Below, piece by piece: positions 1 to 11,275 of a stretch of 64,000 nt of DNA. Under the pieces are notes generated by a model that worked only from the letters and a program-made list of their open reading frames with translations, made no database searches and was not told where the DNA came from. Source of the DNA: Rhipicephalus microplus (Eukaryota; Arthropoda; Arachnida; Ixodida; Ixodidae); the NCBI RefSeq assembly GCF_043290135.1, contig NW_027464588.1:7353501-7417500 (forward strand), written 5' to 3'. Within the stretch, counting starts at the first letter, position 1, and each line of letters opens with the position of its first letter. Position numbers and translations under genes: made by a program.

Positions 1-1370
1 GTCCTACGCCCACAGCGATACTTTTACTGCTATGGCAGTTGCAGCTTATACACTGTGACACCTCATTTGTCGAGATCACTAAACACGCACTATAAGCACA
101 TATTAAAATGCATTTCCGAGAACTCCAGTCCAACTACTCATGGTTAGAGTTTTATACCGACGCTTCTAAGTCGCATGCAGGGGTGGCTTATGCAGCCGTC
201 GGACCATCCTTCTCGGAATCCGGTGTGCTGCACCCTGAAAGAAGTATATTTACGGCTGAGGGTTATGCACTATTGTCGGCTGTGAAGCATATACGGAAAT
301 CAGACATACAAAAATCTATTATATTTACAGACTCACTAAGCATCGTAAATGCATTAGGATCACCTTTAAGGTTAAGAAATTCGGTAATAATTGAGTTGTA
401 TTCCGTCCTATGTACTGCGTACATGTCCAACCAGCATGTCACTATTTGCTGGGTACCTGGCCATAGAAGTATCGAGGGCAACGTGTTAGCTTACCGAATG
501 GCCACGTCAATTATATTGCGGGCTATTAACCCTACTGCTACTGTCCCTGCAACAGACCGAAAACCCTTCCTACGTAAAAAACTGCGACTCCACTGGCAAC
601 GATTGTGGGACACAGAAATAAATAATAAGCTTCACTTGATTAAGCCGCAGTTAGGTTACTTGCCCTCCGCTGCGAGAACACGGTGAACTGCTGTCCTATT
701 CTGTCGCCTCAGAATAGGACACACTTCTCGTACCCATAACTTTCTGCTGACTGGCGATGAACCTCCTACTTGTAGTAGACGTGGCGAGAGGCTAACCGTC
801 CTCCACGTCCTCTTGGAGTGTCCGGAAGCTGAAAGAGAAAGAAAGAAATATTTTCCTTTAGCATACCACTATCACCTTCCCTTACATCCGATTATGTTTC
901 TCGGCGAAGAGCCGCTTTTTGATGCAAAATCAATTCTAAGCTTTTTAAAAGATGCAGTATTGAATGTTTTCAGTCCAACACTGAATGTTTTTAGCCCAAC
1001 AAGTTCATAGCGCATTCTCTGTTCAGAGGATGCCGCTGTGATAGCAGCTTTCAATGAGCCGAGGCCTCCATGCTCTTTTTTAAGGGCTCTGTCGAGGCAC
1101 TGGTGCTCCATGCCAAGTTTTTATTTCACATACATATCACTTTTAAACCATTTTTATACCTCCATAGCACACAACATTTGTCATTGCCATAATTTTACTA
1201 TATGTATATTTTTACGCCCCTACAGCGACTGTTTTTCAGGCCCATTTACAGCCACGTCACATCTGTTTTATCCACACTGCACATCGCACAGTTCATTATC
1301 ATTGCTCTGGCGCTCATTGGCCATATCTGGCCCTTGCGCCAATAAACTCCACTAATCAATCAATCAACGA
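1..1370 (+). mobile_element. 3' end of an RNase H-bearing LINE (non-LTR retrotransposon)
   Basis: This is the downstream part of a LINE cut off by the window edge. It holds the RNase H domain, the C-terminal region of ORF2, a ~330-base 3' untranslated region and the element end. The end is recognisable from an AATAAA at 1341 followed by a short (ATCA)n tail at about 1353-1366, which is how many LINEs of the I/R1/Jockey assemblage terminate. A ~21-base segment of the 3' end is tandemly duplicated at 960-999. The 5' part is outside the window, so family assignment below clade level is not possible. Confidence 0.75.
108..1010 (+). pseudogene. LINE ORF2 C-terminal part: RNase H domain and tail, frameshifted
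   Basis: The segment encodes an RNase H fold, used by some LINEs to remove template RNA after target-primed reverse transcription. The acidic residues are visible in order: FYTDAS, then a Glu in FTAEGYALL, then IFTDSLS, followed by CWVPGHRSIEGN. In this family the last motif continues as D-S-L-A; here that region reads LAYRMA, so the final acidic residue looks lost. Translation stops at 684, but the adjacent frame continues the typical C-terminal region (RLRIGHTSRTH, then GERLTVLHVLLECPEAERE) to a stop at 1010. So there is one frameshift near 685. It is a relic, not a functional gene. Everything upstream, including reverse transcriptase, is missing. Confidence 0.75.
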
Positions 1371-1382
1371 TATAGCCATACA

Positions 1383-1593
1383 ATGAATAGAAGTTTTGAT
1401 AAGCGTCATCGATCAAAGATCCCTGATGTGCAGCCTGCAAGCATGGTCCTCTTGCGAAAAGGACATGACTCTAAGTCTCATGTTACTGGTCTCTACTTCC
1501 GCATCACGACCACGAAGCGACAAGGTGTACTGAACGCGGTATATTACCAGGGACCTCCGCGCAAGGTCGAAAAGGCATATCTATCAAACATAT
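1383..1593 (+). pseudogene. Possible retroelement integrase C-terminal remnant
   Basis: A 70-codon open stretch begins SFDKRHRSKI and contains PASMVLLRKGHDSK. This resembles the C-terminal part of LTR-retrotransposon integrases, where a YDxRHR-like motif is followed by PGxxVLLR. It is cut off on the right exactly where Gypsy-1 inserted (LTR start at 1594). The resemblance rests on short motifs only. It could also be host sequence. Confidence 0.3.
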
Positions 1594-1761
1594 TGTTTTA
1601 AGACTACATCGCACTGAAGAAGCAAGAGAGACAGACAGCGAGCAAGACGACGTGATCCTGGGATGTGGGGCACGCTCTTGCTTGCCATTTCGGATTACGC
1701 TTGGCGTCGTGCAAATATATTTCAACTATAAACTCGTTTCTCTGTGTGCCCACCCATAACA
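1594..1761 (+). repeat. Gypsy-1 5' LTR
   Basis: 168-base LTR starting tgttttaagac and ending cccataaca. It aligns along its length with 6488-6651 and shares the blocks gaagaagcaag, gacgacgtgat and tatatttcaact. The divergence between the two LTRs is clearly higher than for Gypsy-3. Confidence 0.8.
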
Positions 1762-1864
1762 GTTTGGCGGAGGTGCTGGGTAGCAAAGCACGTCGGAGCT
1801 TCGCAGCAGATGCCAAGTTGACGCTTATAACATATCTACCGACAGGAATGATGCGCCAACAGCC

Positions 1865-2810
1865 ATGCCCAACGCATCAACGGCGCCCACCTCACCTACG
1901 GTCATTGTGACCACTCCACCCCGCGATCCTTGCAACTTTTGGGACACTGACGGCGAAGACGTCGATGAGTGGCTCCAACTCTACAAGCTCGTTAGTGAAA
2001 ATTATTGTTGGACTCAACCACGATGCTGGCAAACTTTATCTTTTAATTGACAGGTACGGCCAAGGCTTGGTTCAACAATAACGTAGAAGAGATCACCAGC
2101 AGGGACTTTTGTAAGACGAAGTTGCGCGAGTTGTTCGGTCAATCTGCCGGTTGCAAGCAGACCGCTAAGAAAGAACTTTGTACGCGTGGCCAGACACCCA
2201 TGGAGTCTTATCTGGCCTATATTCAAGATGTCTCGACCCTCTGCCATTAGGTTGATAACACAGTGACCAAAGCCGGCAAGATTGCGCACGTACTCAAGGG
2301 CATCGCTGATGATGTCTTAAGCCTCCTTGTATGTAAAGACTGTTCGACAGTCCAAGACGTCATTAAGAAGTACCGACGCTTTCAAGAGGTTAAAGGCCAT
2401 CGCATCACCGACCACTTCACCCGTCTTCCGAACACCACTGCAGCGTCAACTTGTGAAGACTTCCGTTTTGACACCTAGCGAAATCCAGTCGCTGCTGACA
2501 TCACGAGGGTCGCTCAACGCGAAGTCGAAGCGATGCCACCAGAACTTGAGAGTCTTGACGCCGAATGATCCACAGCCCACCATATCCCTCATACAGAGCG
2601 TTCTGCGCCAAGAGTTCGCAAACTCGGGGCTTCGGACGATCTGTTCTGTGCGCCAATACGATGTCCACCCGCCTAACTTGAACACCCGACAGCACTACCG
2701 GCGTCCTGCTCCACGTAACCGAGATTTACACGCATGGAGGACGCCTGACGACTGGCCGATTTGCTTCCGGTGAAACTAGGGGGACACCTTTCACGTGATT
2801 GCCGAAACAC
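1865..2810 (+). pseudogene. Gypsy-1 gag pseudogene
   Basis: Capsid-like protein of a Ty3/Gypsy element. The start MPNASTAPTSPT leads into a capsid segment in at least three frames: DGEDVDEWLQLYKLV at 1950-1995, then GTAKAWFNNN at 2054, then FCKTKLRELFGQSA near 2107-2150 and AHVLKGIADDV at 2285-2320. The same blocks occur in Gypsy-2 gag (EVDQWLRLYE, ELFGNPFG, ILKGIADDAF), which is the main evidence for identity. A weak zinc-knuckle remnant (WPICFR then HVIAE) lies around 2755-2800, broken by a stop. At least three frameshifts or stops are present. Confidence 0.75.
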
Positions 2811-3124
2811 GTGGACCTCACCCTCATGCACAAGCTGAAACTTCACGAAATTCGACGCAACAGCCCGCCCTTCTGGCCAAGAACCACCGCGCCGTCATGA
2901 CTCAGCTCATTACGACATGACCGTCACGACCAATGCCCAATACAGCTGCTTGCCTTCACCGCGATGTAGATTCTCGTGGTCTCCTCCGCTGCCACCCCGC
3001 TCCCCATCCCCGTCCTTCGACTGACGATTTCCTTCGGGAAACCAACTGGTGCAGCTTCTGGAGGTGACGCTGCTGCTACGACTTGCCCTACAGTTCCTTT
3101 CTTGACCCTCCCGACCATCCAGAA

Positions 3125-6100
3125 CTTGAGTCATGTAAAAGTGGATGGTTTTTCTGTTAAAACCCTAGTCTACTCTGACGCCAAAATTTATTAAATGAGC
3201 TCGCACTTTCGTGACCGCTTAAAGAAAGTCTTGACTCCGGCCCTTTCACGCATTGCAGCACGCTTTACTACAGCCGGCCAACAAACATCCGTCCTCTTCA
3301 CTGTTCTCACCAACTGCACCAATGACGTTATCTTCGGTCTAGACTTTTTGTCCGCCAATTAGGCCCTCAATGACTGTTCAGCTGGCACGGTGGAACTTGA
3401 CTTGCCCTGAAACGCCCAGTCAGCTCCAAGTTCATCTCTGCTCTGCTGAACATGTCCGTTTATCACCGAAACAGTTACGTGCATTGCCGTAACAGCGTCG
3501 CCACCCGAACCTGATGGAGACTACGCGCTCACGCCCATTACATCTGTCATTTTGACAGATGTAATGGCTTTTCTGCACACTATTATCCGTTACGGGAAAA
3601 CCGCATTTGCATCACTTTACTGAACTTTGCTCTGTGTTTGCAAGTGCTTCCATGTAGAACAGCACTCGCCGCGCTGACACCATCTGAGGATTGCGTCATC
3701 TCAGCTTTGAACCCCAATGATGTGCGTCACCTCAACTAAACGCAAGTCTGTTTTTCGACGAGAGTCCATCTTCCAATGTGGAAAAAATGATTGCAGTGGA
3801 CCTTTTGCCGCATCAAACTTTTCATCACGTCCTGGAATCGTACTTGGATGCATTCAACTTCTATGACCGTACGTTAGGTCGAACCAGCTTTGTGAAGCAC
3901 TGCATTAGCATCGGCGATGCATCTCCGGTACATTGACGGCCGTACCACGTTTTTGCTGCGGAGCGTCAGATCATTCAAAACAAAGCCAACAAGATGCTCC
4001 CCAAAGAATTAGTTAAGCCACTTCTATTTCATGGGCTACCCCGTTGTTCTTGGAAAGAAAAAGGACAAACGCTGGTGATTCTGTGTCGACCACCGACATC
4101 TAAACTGGATCACTAAAAAAAGACTTCTACCTGCTACCGCACATTGACGACTTCCTTGAATGTTTTCACGGCGCTAAGCATTTTGCCTTCATCGACCTTC
4201 CATCACAATACTCTCAAATTGCTGTCGACGCCATGGACCGCGAGAAGACTGGATTGGTAACCGTGATCATCCTTACCAGTTTAAGGTTATGCCGTTCGGA
4301 TTATGCAATGTTCCAGCCACCTTCGAGCGAATGATGGACACTCTCTTGCGCGGGTTCAAGTGGTCAATTTGTCTGTTACCTCGACGACCTCATTGTATTT
4401 TCCCCGACCTTTGAAACACACCTCGACCGCATTTCTTCCATTCTTTCTGTTTTTCATAGCGCACGACTGCAACTGAACACAACGAAGGGCCACTTTGGAT
4501 GCCAGAAATTAACCATGTTGGGATATTTTGTCGATTCCCCTGGCGTACGTCCTGATCCTGATAAAGTTTGAGCTACGCAAAACTTCCGCGTCCCGAGCAG
4601 CACTACGAAAGTCTACAGCATTTGGGGGGTAGGTTAGTGCTTCCGACTTTTTGTAAACAATTTTGCGGACGTCGCCCAACCACTTACGGACTTGATGAAG
4701 AAGAATGTTGCATTCTTTTGGCGCGCTGCGCATGCAGGCTTCGGCGTTCTCTAATCACATCGCGTTGCCCACAACACCACCTATTCTGGCCTATTTCAAC
4801 ATGTCCGCCCCAACAGAAGTCCGCACTGATGCCAGCGGTCACGAAAGTGGTACTGTTTGATCTAGCATCAAAGCGGCTGCGCCCGCGTGACGCATAGGCC
4901 TGCCGTCTGCACTCGGCGGCCGAGCGGAACTACTCGATCACTGAACGGGAATGCCTTGCTCTAGTTTGGGTTGTTGGCAAATTTCAGCCCTACTTACATC
5001 GTCGCTGTTTCACCGACAAAACTGATCACGACGAGCTCTGTGGCTTTCGTCGTTAAAGGATCCCACTGGGCGTCTTGGTCGCTGGGCACTGCGGCTCCAA
5101 GAATACTACTGAGTGTGCTATAAATCTGGCCGTTGAAACCATGACGCTGACTGTTTGTCCCGCCATCCACTGGACCTCCCCCCCCCCCCTGAGACTTTCG
5201 ATGAAGCACCGCCATGTGTGCTCTCTCTCTGTTCTGACCAACATTCGTGTTGAACAGCGTCGAGACCCCTTCTTGCGTGACATTATTGAGAAGCGGAACT
5301 CTCTGACGCCCATCCGTCTACTCTACTGTTTGTGCTTAAAAAACGCACCTTATACCGCTACAATGTCAACAAAAATGAGCGCGAACTGCTCCTTGTGGTG
5401 CCTTCCCACCTACGTTCGAATGTTATCGCCCAGCTCCATGATGCCCCCACCACCAGTCACCTTGGTCTCTCTTGGACTTACGACTATGTTCAGCATCAAT
5501 TTTTCTGGCCCAGGCTTTATCGCTCCGTCCGCGGCTACGTCGTAGCATGCGATCAGTGCCAGCGTCAAAAAAAACGCCTATGAATCCTGCCTGACTCCTC
5601 CAGTCACTTGATCTTTTTATTGACCCCTTCTTTCGAGTTGGCCTTGACTCCCCAGACCCTTTTCCTGAGTCTACCTCCGGAAACAAATAGATAGCTGTCG
5701 CTATGGATCATCCAATCCGGTAAGCCATCACACGGGCTTTGCCAAGCAGCTGTGTCACACATGTTGCCGATTGGTTTCTCTACGATGTCATCGTTCATCA
5801 TGGTGCTCCATGCCAACTCCCCACAGATCGTGGACGCTATTTTTTCTCCCGAGTTATTGACGACCTGCTTCACTCTTGCAAAACCGAAAATAAATTTGCG
5901 ACGACCTAACATCCACAAACTAATGGGCTTACCGAACGATTTTACCGGACTTTACCTGATATGCTCTATATGAATGTTCTCCACTGATGACCTATAATCT
6001 GGGACGTTGCATTGTCTGTTGTTGTTGCATACAACTACTCACGCCACGATACTGCTGGGTTTTCACCATTCTATCTCTTATTCAGCCGTGACCCAACTCT

Positions 6101-6450
6101 ACCTTTCTACACCATCTATCTGACAACTGTCGATTCGCCGTCTGAATACGCCCGTGACACTATCACCAGAGCTCTTACCATGGCAAGAGCAACAAAAGCA
6201 ATGTTATGACGCACAACATCGTGGCGTTTCCTTTTCCACGGGTTCACTTGTGTTCTTGTGGACCCCGACTCGACATGTTGGTCTCTCTGAGAAACTGCTT
6301 TCCCGGTACTGAGGCCCCCTACCGCGTCTTGCGCCAGGTGACCAAGATTACCTACGAGATAGCCCCACTGAAGTCATCTCCCACCGCTCCACTGTCTACA
6401 GACATTGTTCATGTCTCCCGCCTGAATCTCTACTGCTCCGCAACACAATA
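3125..6450 (+). pseudogene. Gypsy-1 pol pseudogene (protease, RT, RNase H, integrase)
   Basis: The pol region is recognisable throughout but spread over all three frames. The protease remnant is at 3139-3420; the active-site triad that should read D-T/S-G is degraded to YSDA. The reverse transcriptase lies at about 4020-4560, with MDREKTG, FKVMPFGLCNVPATFERMMD and a Y-L-D-D catalytic box near 4377 after a frame change. RNase H begins at EVRTDASGHE (about 4820). Integrase shows the zinc-binding HLGLSWTYD and CDQCQRQK at 5460-5575, then a degenerate core, and a C-terminal APYRVLRQVTKITYEIAP segment near 6320-6370. It cannot encode a working polyprotein. Confidence 0.8.
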
Positions 6451-6487
6451 AAAAGCACCGAAATGGTTTTTCTGCACTTGGGGGTCA

Positions 6488-6651
6488 TGTTTCAAGACTT
6501 CACCACCTTGAAGAAGCAAGACAGCCAGCGAGAAAGACGACGTGATTCTGGGTTGTGGTGCACGCTCTCGCTTGCCATCTCGGCTTACGCTTGACGTCGT
6601 GTAAATATATTTCAACTATCACCTCGTTTCTCTGTTTGCCCTCCCGGAACA
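6488..6651 (+). repeat. Gypsy-1 3' LTR
   Basis: 164-base partner of the LTR at 1594-1761, starting tgtttcaagac and ending cccggaaca. It is preceded by a G-rich polypurine tract and followed by the 4-base duplication atat. Confidence 0.8.
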
Positions 6652-6671
6652 ATATATACTTCTATACCGTC

Positions 6672-6885
6672 TCCGGAAGATGGAAAAAGCAGGCTGGGAG
6701 GTTGCAGTGATTCAAGAGAATTGGCTGAAAAGGGGACAAAGAACAGCCTATAGTGGAAGTAGAGGTAGATGCAGATTGGGAGAGTGTGAACAATGGATAG
6801 AAGACCGCGAACCGCTTCTTTGGATTGTTATAAGAATGACACAATTTGTGTGTAAGAAGGGGAAATCGAGTAAACATGGCAGATA
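6672..6885 (+). pseudogene. Possible LINE endonuclease N-terminal remnant
   Basis: A short open stretch reads MEKAGWEVAVIQENWLK and then turns Gly/Arg-rich. The pattern of a leading helix followed by IQE-x-WL is the start of the apurinic-type endonuclease domain in LINE ORF2, where the Glu is catalytic. The fragment is about 70 codons long. The Gypsy-1 insertion site lies just upstream. It is too short to place in a LINE clade. Confidence 0.35.
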
Positions 6886-6889
6886 ATAT

Positions 6890-8315
6890 GGTGATATGGA
6901 GCAATAGAATACCATTGCCGGCACAACTTTGAATTAGCTAGCACAGTACTATAATAATTAGAAGTCATTGAACACAGGCTTTCCTTGCTGCAGAGCACAC
7001 GGAAACAGGCTGATGATACTGATGAAAAAGTTTGTTTCATCTGATAATTGCCAAGAGACTTCTGATATCCCTATGGCTGCGTTCGCTTCGAAAGCCAATA
7101 ATTTCTGCCTGACACCCTTTATATCGAGGGAGATGGCTACTAAAGAAAAGAACAGTACCTTCGATTACGAGCCACTCCCACTCTCACATTCGAATAAACA
7201 CGTACTTGCTGGTTACAACGCAGGACCTAGAAAATGAGGCCGGTTCTTCCTTTGCACAACGTACACACTTTCGCGCGAAAAAGTGTGCTGGTCACCGGAT
7301 TACACATATGCCTAACCTTGGGCGTCTATTCCACGCCACTCTGCCTAGTTCCCCTTCTGAGACTGTCACGATTAATGACCGTGCTTTCCTTCGGCACACA
7401 GTCCATTCGGTATGCTCTGCTAGCTTCTACTAATGAGACTGCCAAGACTGTTGTTCGAGGCTCCCCAGCAGAGTCTGAAAACACCGAGGATGTGTCTAGT
7501 CCCGGTGCCTTTTTTAAGAGAGGAATTGCTTTTCCTCTACTCTGCGGCTCATTTCCTAGGTGAGCCTTTGTATTTTTCACAGACGACAATATCAAAATGC
7601 ACGACTATATCATCAAATATACAGTGCAACACAATATAGTACAGACGGTTCCGTAAAGGAAGCAAAATAATATTGCACAAGCCTTGAAACAGTGAAACTG
7701 GGCTATTCGTAAATTAATTTGGTTCCTTCTAGGCAGGCTCATAGCCAGAAATTTTTTAGGCTGGTTGGATTTTTTAAAGGTTGTGAAAACTCTGCATTTC
7801 AATAGTGTATTATTCATTAAACAAACGCTGCCAGCCTCCCCCACCCGCTTGGCCGAAGGCCAGCTCCTAGGTCGTTTAGAGGTCTTAACTGGGTGCTGAA
7901 GGCTTTTTTGTTGCATCTAGCTCTTTGAAAAACTTTGGCTAGACGATACTGGTTGTTTCTACATTAATTCTCGAGCAGAGAGGTTCGAGGTAAGCCTCAC
8001 AGAGTCACGGACACATGCCGGATGTCTAAACTCGGTGGACAGAGTCTCACTCCGAAACCAAGAATTCGCACTACTCATAGAACTACGTGCATGTCGTTGT
8101 TGAGATGATGCCTTACGTCACTTCAGATTCTCTCACAGCCGCCGTTGCCTTTCCCGTTCCCTAGCTTAGGACTAACTGCTGTTTGCTTCATTTTTAGTGG
8201 AGCAGTCATGAGTATTGGGAATGGGCTATTTTCTGTAGCCCATACTAGTTGGTGATGGTACCTTTCTGGTAGGCTGAACAAATTTAATTGCCGCATAACC
8301 ATTTGTTGGGCCGAC
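6890..8315. other. No recognisable gene
   Basis: Several open stretches of 70-110 codons occur on both strands (for example 7234-7563 plus and 7605-7916 minus). None carries a domain or motif I recognise, and none is supported by splice sites I would trust. It may contain old unrecognised repeats. Confidence 0.5.
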
Positions 8316-8570
8316 TGTCATCTTCTCTTTTCTCAACGCGATAGCGTTAAAGGCTTCGTTTCGTGGAAATGTCGGCGTCCGCGTCAGCGTTTGCATCAGA
8401 CTTCGTTGATTGGTAGGGAAAAATCATAATCCTGTCCATGACCGAAGAATCTACAAATGTGACAATACATTAAAAAAGGGACATTTCCGGGTCGAGTGAG
8501 GATCAAACGCAGGCCATTGCTAACTGCTAATTGCTGATTTGCTCAAATTGCTAACTTGCTGTCCAACGAG
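8316..8570. repeat. Probable dispersed repeat with weak tRNA-like segment
   Basis: The stretch begins with caacgcgatagcgttaaag, an imperfect hairpin (cgcgatagcgtt). It runs through GC-rich sequence to a segment around 8490-8520 that resembles a decayed pol III B box (gggtcgagtgaggatcaaac). I recall similar openings in tick genomic repeats, but no second copy lies in this window, so the repeat call is inference. Confidence 0.35.
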
Positions 8571-9547
8571 TGGGGGAAGACAGTGTGGGTGCTGATATTG
8601 AGCGCATAATTTTCATGTGTACATACAAACAGTTGTATCATTGTTTGTCAGGTGGCCTGTCTCAGTTGGGCCTCGTGCAGTTGCATTAAAGTATGACCTT
8701 CCTACTTTCTTGTAGGACGTCGTCACTTAATATTATAACTCTCATTCTAAACCTGTTTGAGTCTACTGCAGGATATGAAGACCTACACAATGGCTTCTAT
8801 TTCGCCCTGGCGAGCTGTTTTTTTATTTGATACCTAAGAACGTCTTGATTTTCTCACACTATTTAATTCTCTTCCTTTCTCAGCTGGGCTTACCGTCCAG
8901 TGGTAACCGCACAGTAGGTGTTACTTTCGACTTGTTACCGTATTTCGCACTGTCCACCGGCTACGTATTTTGTGACCACATCAGATGCAATTTTTTACCT
9001 TGATGTTACTAGGTTGCCTCCATTGCCTAATTTTTTCCTGACTCACTCAGCCGCCTCCACTCGCTTGGTGTACTGCTATCATTTTTTGTTCCATCGCTCG
9101 CTGCCTCACACTGAACTTCTCGTCTTTGTTGTTTTTCTTCCTTAGTGTTCCAGGCCCAAGTTTTAGAGATGACAGCACGCAGTGATTGCATGCATTTTAC
9201 TTTAATCACATTAGCTGACTTCTTCACATTCTTTGGAAGTAGCTACCGAGTGCACTAGACTATTTTTATTCCTTAATGATTGTTTTTTTTCTTGATTAGG
9301 CTCACCTGTTTTATACTTGTCCTAGATATGCATATACATGTTTACACCGAATAATTGTTTCTAATTGTGTACACTTATGTTTTCACCTTGATCATATTCA
9401 ATTGTCGGACTGCTTTATTACTCTCTCGGTTTACTTCCTGAATCGTAGTGGGTGTGGAACATTTTTTTTACACTTATTGGTTTGGCTGGGTGCCACCTGC
9501 TAAAAGCGCTCCAGTCATTTCAGGTATTACAGTACACAATACAATAA
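8571..9547. other. No recognisable gene
   Basis: AT-rich sequence with no domain-bearing open frame. A 75-codon open stretch at 8918-9145 is rich in His, Phe and Leu and looks like chance. Confidence 0.5.
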
Positions 9548-9699
9548 ACCTCTGCGGACGACAAGGGAGGAAATCCGGCCTTGTTGGTAAGACGTTAGGC
9601 AACATTCGACGCAGAGAAACAGAAGGAGGAGAAGGGATGGAGACTAATGTCAACCAAAGCACCATAACCACGGAGCCAAACCACGTGACTAAAGTAACT

Positions 9700-10197
9700 A
9701 GAAGGATAAGAATGGGGTGGAGCACAGTCAAATCATGACAGGTAGATTGCCACTATCCCTCAAGAGGAAGGTATATAACAGCTGCATCTTGCCTTTACTG
9801 AGCTACGGAGCAGAAACCTGGAGACTTACAAAGAGGGTTCAGCTTAAATTGTCGACGACGCAGCGAGCAATGGAAAAGAAACTGGTAGATGTAACCTTAA
9901 GAGACAAGAAGAGAGCAGAGCGGATTAGGGAACAAACCGAAATTAATAATATCGTAGTTCATATCAAGAAGAGGAAATGGACATGGGCAGGGCATATAGC
10001 ACGTTGACAAGATGACCGCTGGTCATTAAGGGTAACTAACTGGATTCCTCGAGAGGGCAAGCTGGTTAGGGGGAGACAGAAGGTTAGGTGGACAGATGAG
10101 ATTAAAAAGTTTGCGGGTATAAAATGGCAGCAGCAAGCACAGGACCAAGTTGACAGGCGAAACATCGACGAGGCCTTTGTCCTGCAGTGGATGTAGT
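9700..10197 (+). pseudogene. RTE-type LINE ORF2 C-terminal fragment
   Basis: The translation shows the hallmark end of RTE-clade reverse transcriptases: LPLLSYGAETWRLTK, then TTQRAMEKKL, VTLRDKKRAERIREQTE, KRKWTWAGHIAR, then, after an in-frame TGA at 10006, QDDRW, GRQKVRWTDEIKKFAG and the final EAFVLQWM. The stop at 10195-10197 is the natural one. The copy is broken by the internal TGA and lacks the endonuclease and catalytic RT core, so it is inactive. Confidence 0.8.
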
Positions 10198-10204
10198 CAG
10201 GCTG

Positions 10205-10207
<3 letters not shown>

Positions 10208-10245
<38 letters not shown>
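10208..10245 (+). repeat. (AT)n microsatellite, RTE LINE tail
   Basis: Uninterrupted AT dinucleotide run of about 38 bases directly after the RTE stop codon and the bases tcaggctgata. Its position suggests it grew from the LINE's own 3' tail. Confidence 0.9.
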
Positions 10246-10248
<3 letters not shown>

Positions 10249-10361
10249 AGAAAGGCAGACAGGTTAACCGAAAATCAGGTATCTGGTTTGCTACCCTGCA
10301 CTGGAGAATGGGAGACAGAAAAGTTGGAAACACAGACTGAGCGAAAAAGGAAGGGAAGCAG

Positions 10362-10566
10362 AAACCACGATATGAATATAAAAGATGCCGTACTGGAGGG
10401 CTCCCGATATTTTGACTATGTCGTGTTCTTTAACGTAGACTGACACTACACAGAACACGTGCCTCTATAATTTCACCTTCATTGAATGCGACTGCCACCG
10501 CTGGGGTGGAACCTGTGACCTTTGGGTCAGCACTAGAGCAGCGCCCCCACGGTTACACCGAGGCGG
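10362..10566 (-). mobile_element. Degenerate tRNA-derived SINE (tick SINE family)
   Basis: Old copy of the SINE seen intact at 10900-11140, same orientation. Shared blocks are gatgccgtactggagggctc, the ttttgac...gttctttaacgt segment, and the tRNA-like head near 10510-10560 (gtgacctttgggtcagcac). Divergence is high and no target-site duplication is visible. Confidence 0.65.
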
Positions 10567-10669
10567 ACAGCGGGTGCACGCTCACAATATGCAATTCTTC
10601 AACCGACAGGGATAATGATTGTGGGCTTGCATAATTGCTACAAAACTTTGTGATTTTGCCGGCTTCTAG

Positions 10670-11165
10670 TATTAGTCTGGTTGGTTTTACAGCGAAAGCT
10701 GTTATGATATCGCAACTCGGGTCATGCGCAGCTGTCCGGCGCCGCCGCCACCGCTGCCGGTGTCTGTAACAACATCGCGCGAAATAGAAAAAAAAACATA
10801 GCATTAAAGACACTGTGGGGCTCGAGCTCGGGTCCGCGGGGTGCCAGCCCAGCATTCTACTCGGGCTTGCTAGGTGCCAGCCCAACATTCTACCACTGAT
10901 TGATTGATTTGTGGGGTTTAACGTCCCAAAACCACCATATGATTATGAGAGACGCCGTAGTGGAGGGCTCCGGAAATTTTGACCACCTGTGGTTCTTTCA
11001 CGTGCACCCAAATCTGAGTACACGGGGCTACAACATTTCCGCCTCCATCGGAAATGCAGCCGCCACAGGCGGGATTTGATCCCGCGACCTGCGGGTAAGC
11101 AGCCGAGTACCTTAGCCACTAGACCTCGGTGGCAGGGCAGCATTCTACCACTGAGCTACTCTGTT
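10670..11165 (-). mobile_element. Second tRNA-headed repeat (different SINE), interrupted by a SINE
   Basis: Read on the minus strand, the head is tRNA-like: an A-box-like gagtagctcagtggt (reverse of 11149-11163) and a B-box-like gacccgagctcgagcc (reverse of 10820-10836). The body runs to about 10670 through a GC-rich block (gcgccgccgccaccgctg). It is split at 10899/11155 by another SINE that landed in the A-box region. An internal partial duplication (gtgccagccca twice, 10838-10885) is also present. Confidence 0.55.
10900..11140 (-). mobile_element. Full-length tRNA-derived SINE with 14-base target-site duplication
   Basis: About 241 bases. On the minus strand it starts with a tRNA-like head: A-box-like tggctaaggtactcgg, B-box-like gcgggatcaaatccc. 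The body includes accacaggtggtcaaaatt and cataatcatatggtggtttt, and the end is an (aatc)n tail (plus-strand ttgattgattt at 10900). It is flanked by a perfect 14-base direct repeat cattctaccactga at 10886-10899 and 11141-11154. RNA polymerase III would transcribe such an element and a LINE would supply the machinery. This is the reference copy for the other SINEs in the window. Confidence 0.9.
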
Positions 11166-11275
11166 TTTTTATTGCCTGCGTGCATACAACATTTGCAAAC
11201 ATATATACATCAAACAAAGTAGAAACATGAAACAATGAAAAGAGGTAAAAAGCGTCATATTTACCAGGCTTTTTA

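Larger units (their letters stand above)
1594..6651 (+). mobile_element. Gypsy-1: decayed Ty3/Gypsy LTR retrotransposon
   Basis: This is a complete but heavily decayed LTR element of about 5.06 kb. The two LTRs begin TG, end CA, and are flanked by the 4-base direct repeat atat (1590-1593 and 6652-6655), as expected for a Gypsy integrase product. A TGG-containing primer-binding region follows the 5' LTR at about 1764, and a G-rich polypurine stretch (ggggg at 6480-6484) precedes the 3' LTR. Internal order is gag, protease, reverse transcriptase, RNase H, integrase, which is the Gypsy order. Many frameshifts and stops make it the oldest-looking of the full-length Gypsy copies here. No envelope-like gene is seen. 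Confidence 0.85.
9548..10255 (+). mobile_element. 3' end of an RTE-clade LINE with AT-repeat tail
   Basis: A 5'-truncated LINE copy: the C-terminal end of its ORF2, then almost no 3' untranslated region, then a microsatellite tail. Ending within about ten bases of the stop codon and finishing in a short tandem repeat is characteristic of RTE-type LINEs. The left boundary is uncertain; LINE homology is convincing only from about 9700. Confidence 0.7.

Noticed and set aside
7234..7563. 109-codon open frame with hydrophobic start
   Set aside because: Looks like a possible signal or membrane segment at first, but there is no family resemblance, and overlapping frames on both strands are equally long.
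10900..11140. True tRNA gene on the minus strand
   Set aside because: A- and B-box-like sequences exist, but no complete cloverleaf can be drawn; the unit is repeated seven times with a long body and simple-repeat tail, so it is a SINE.
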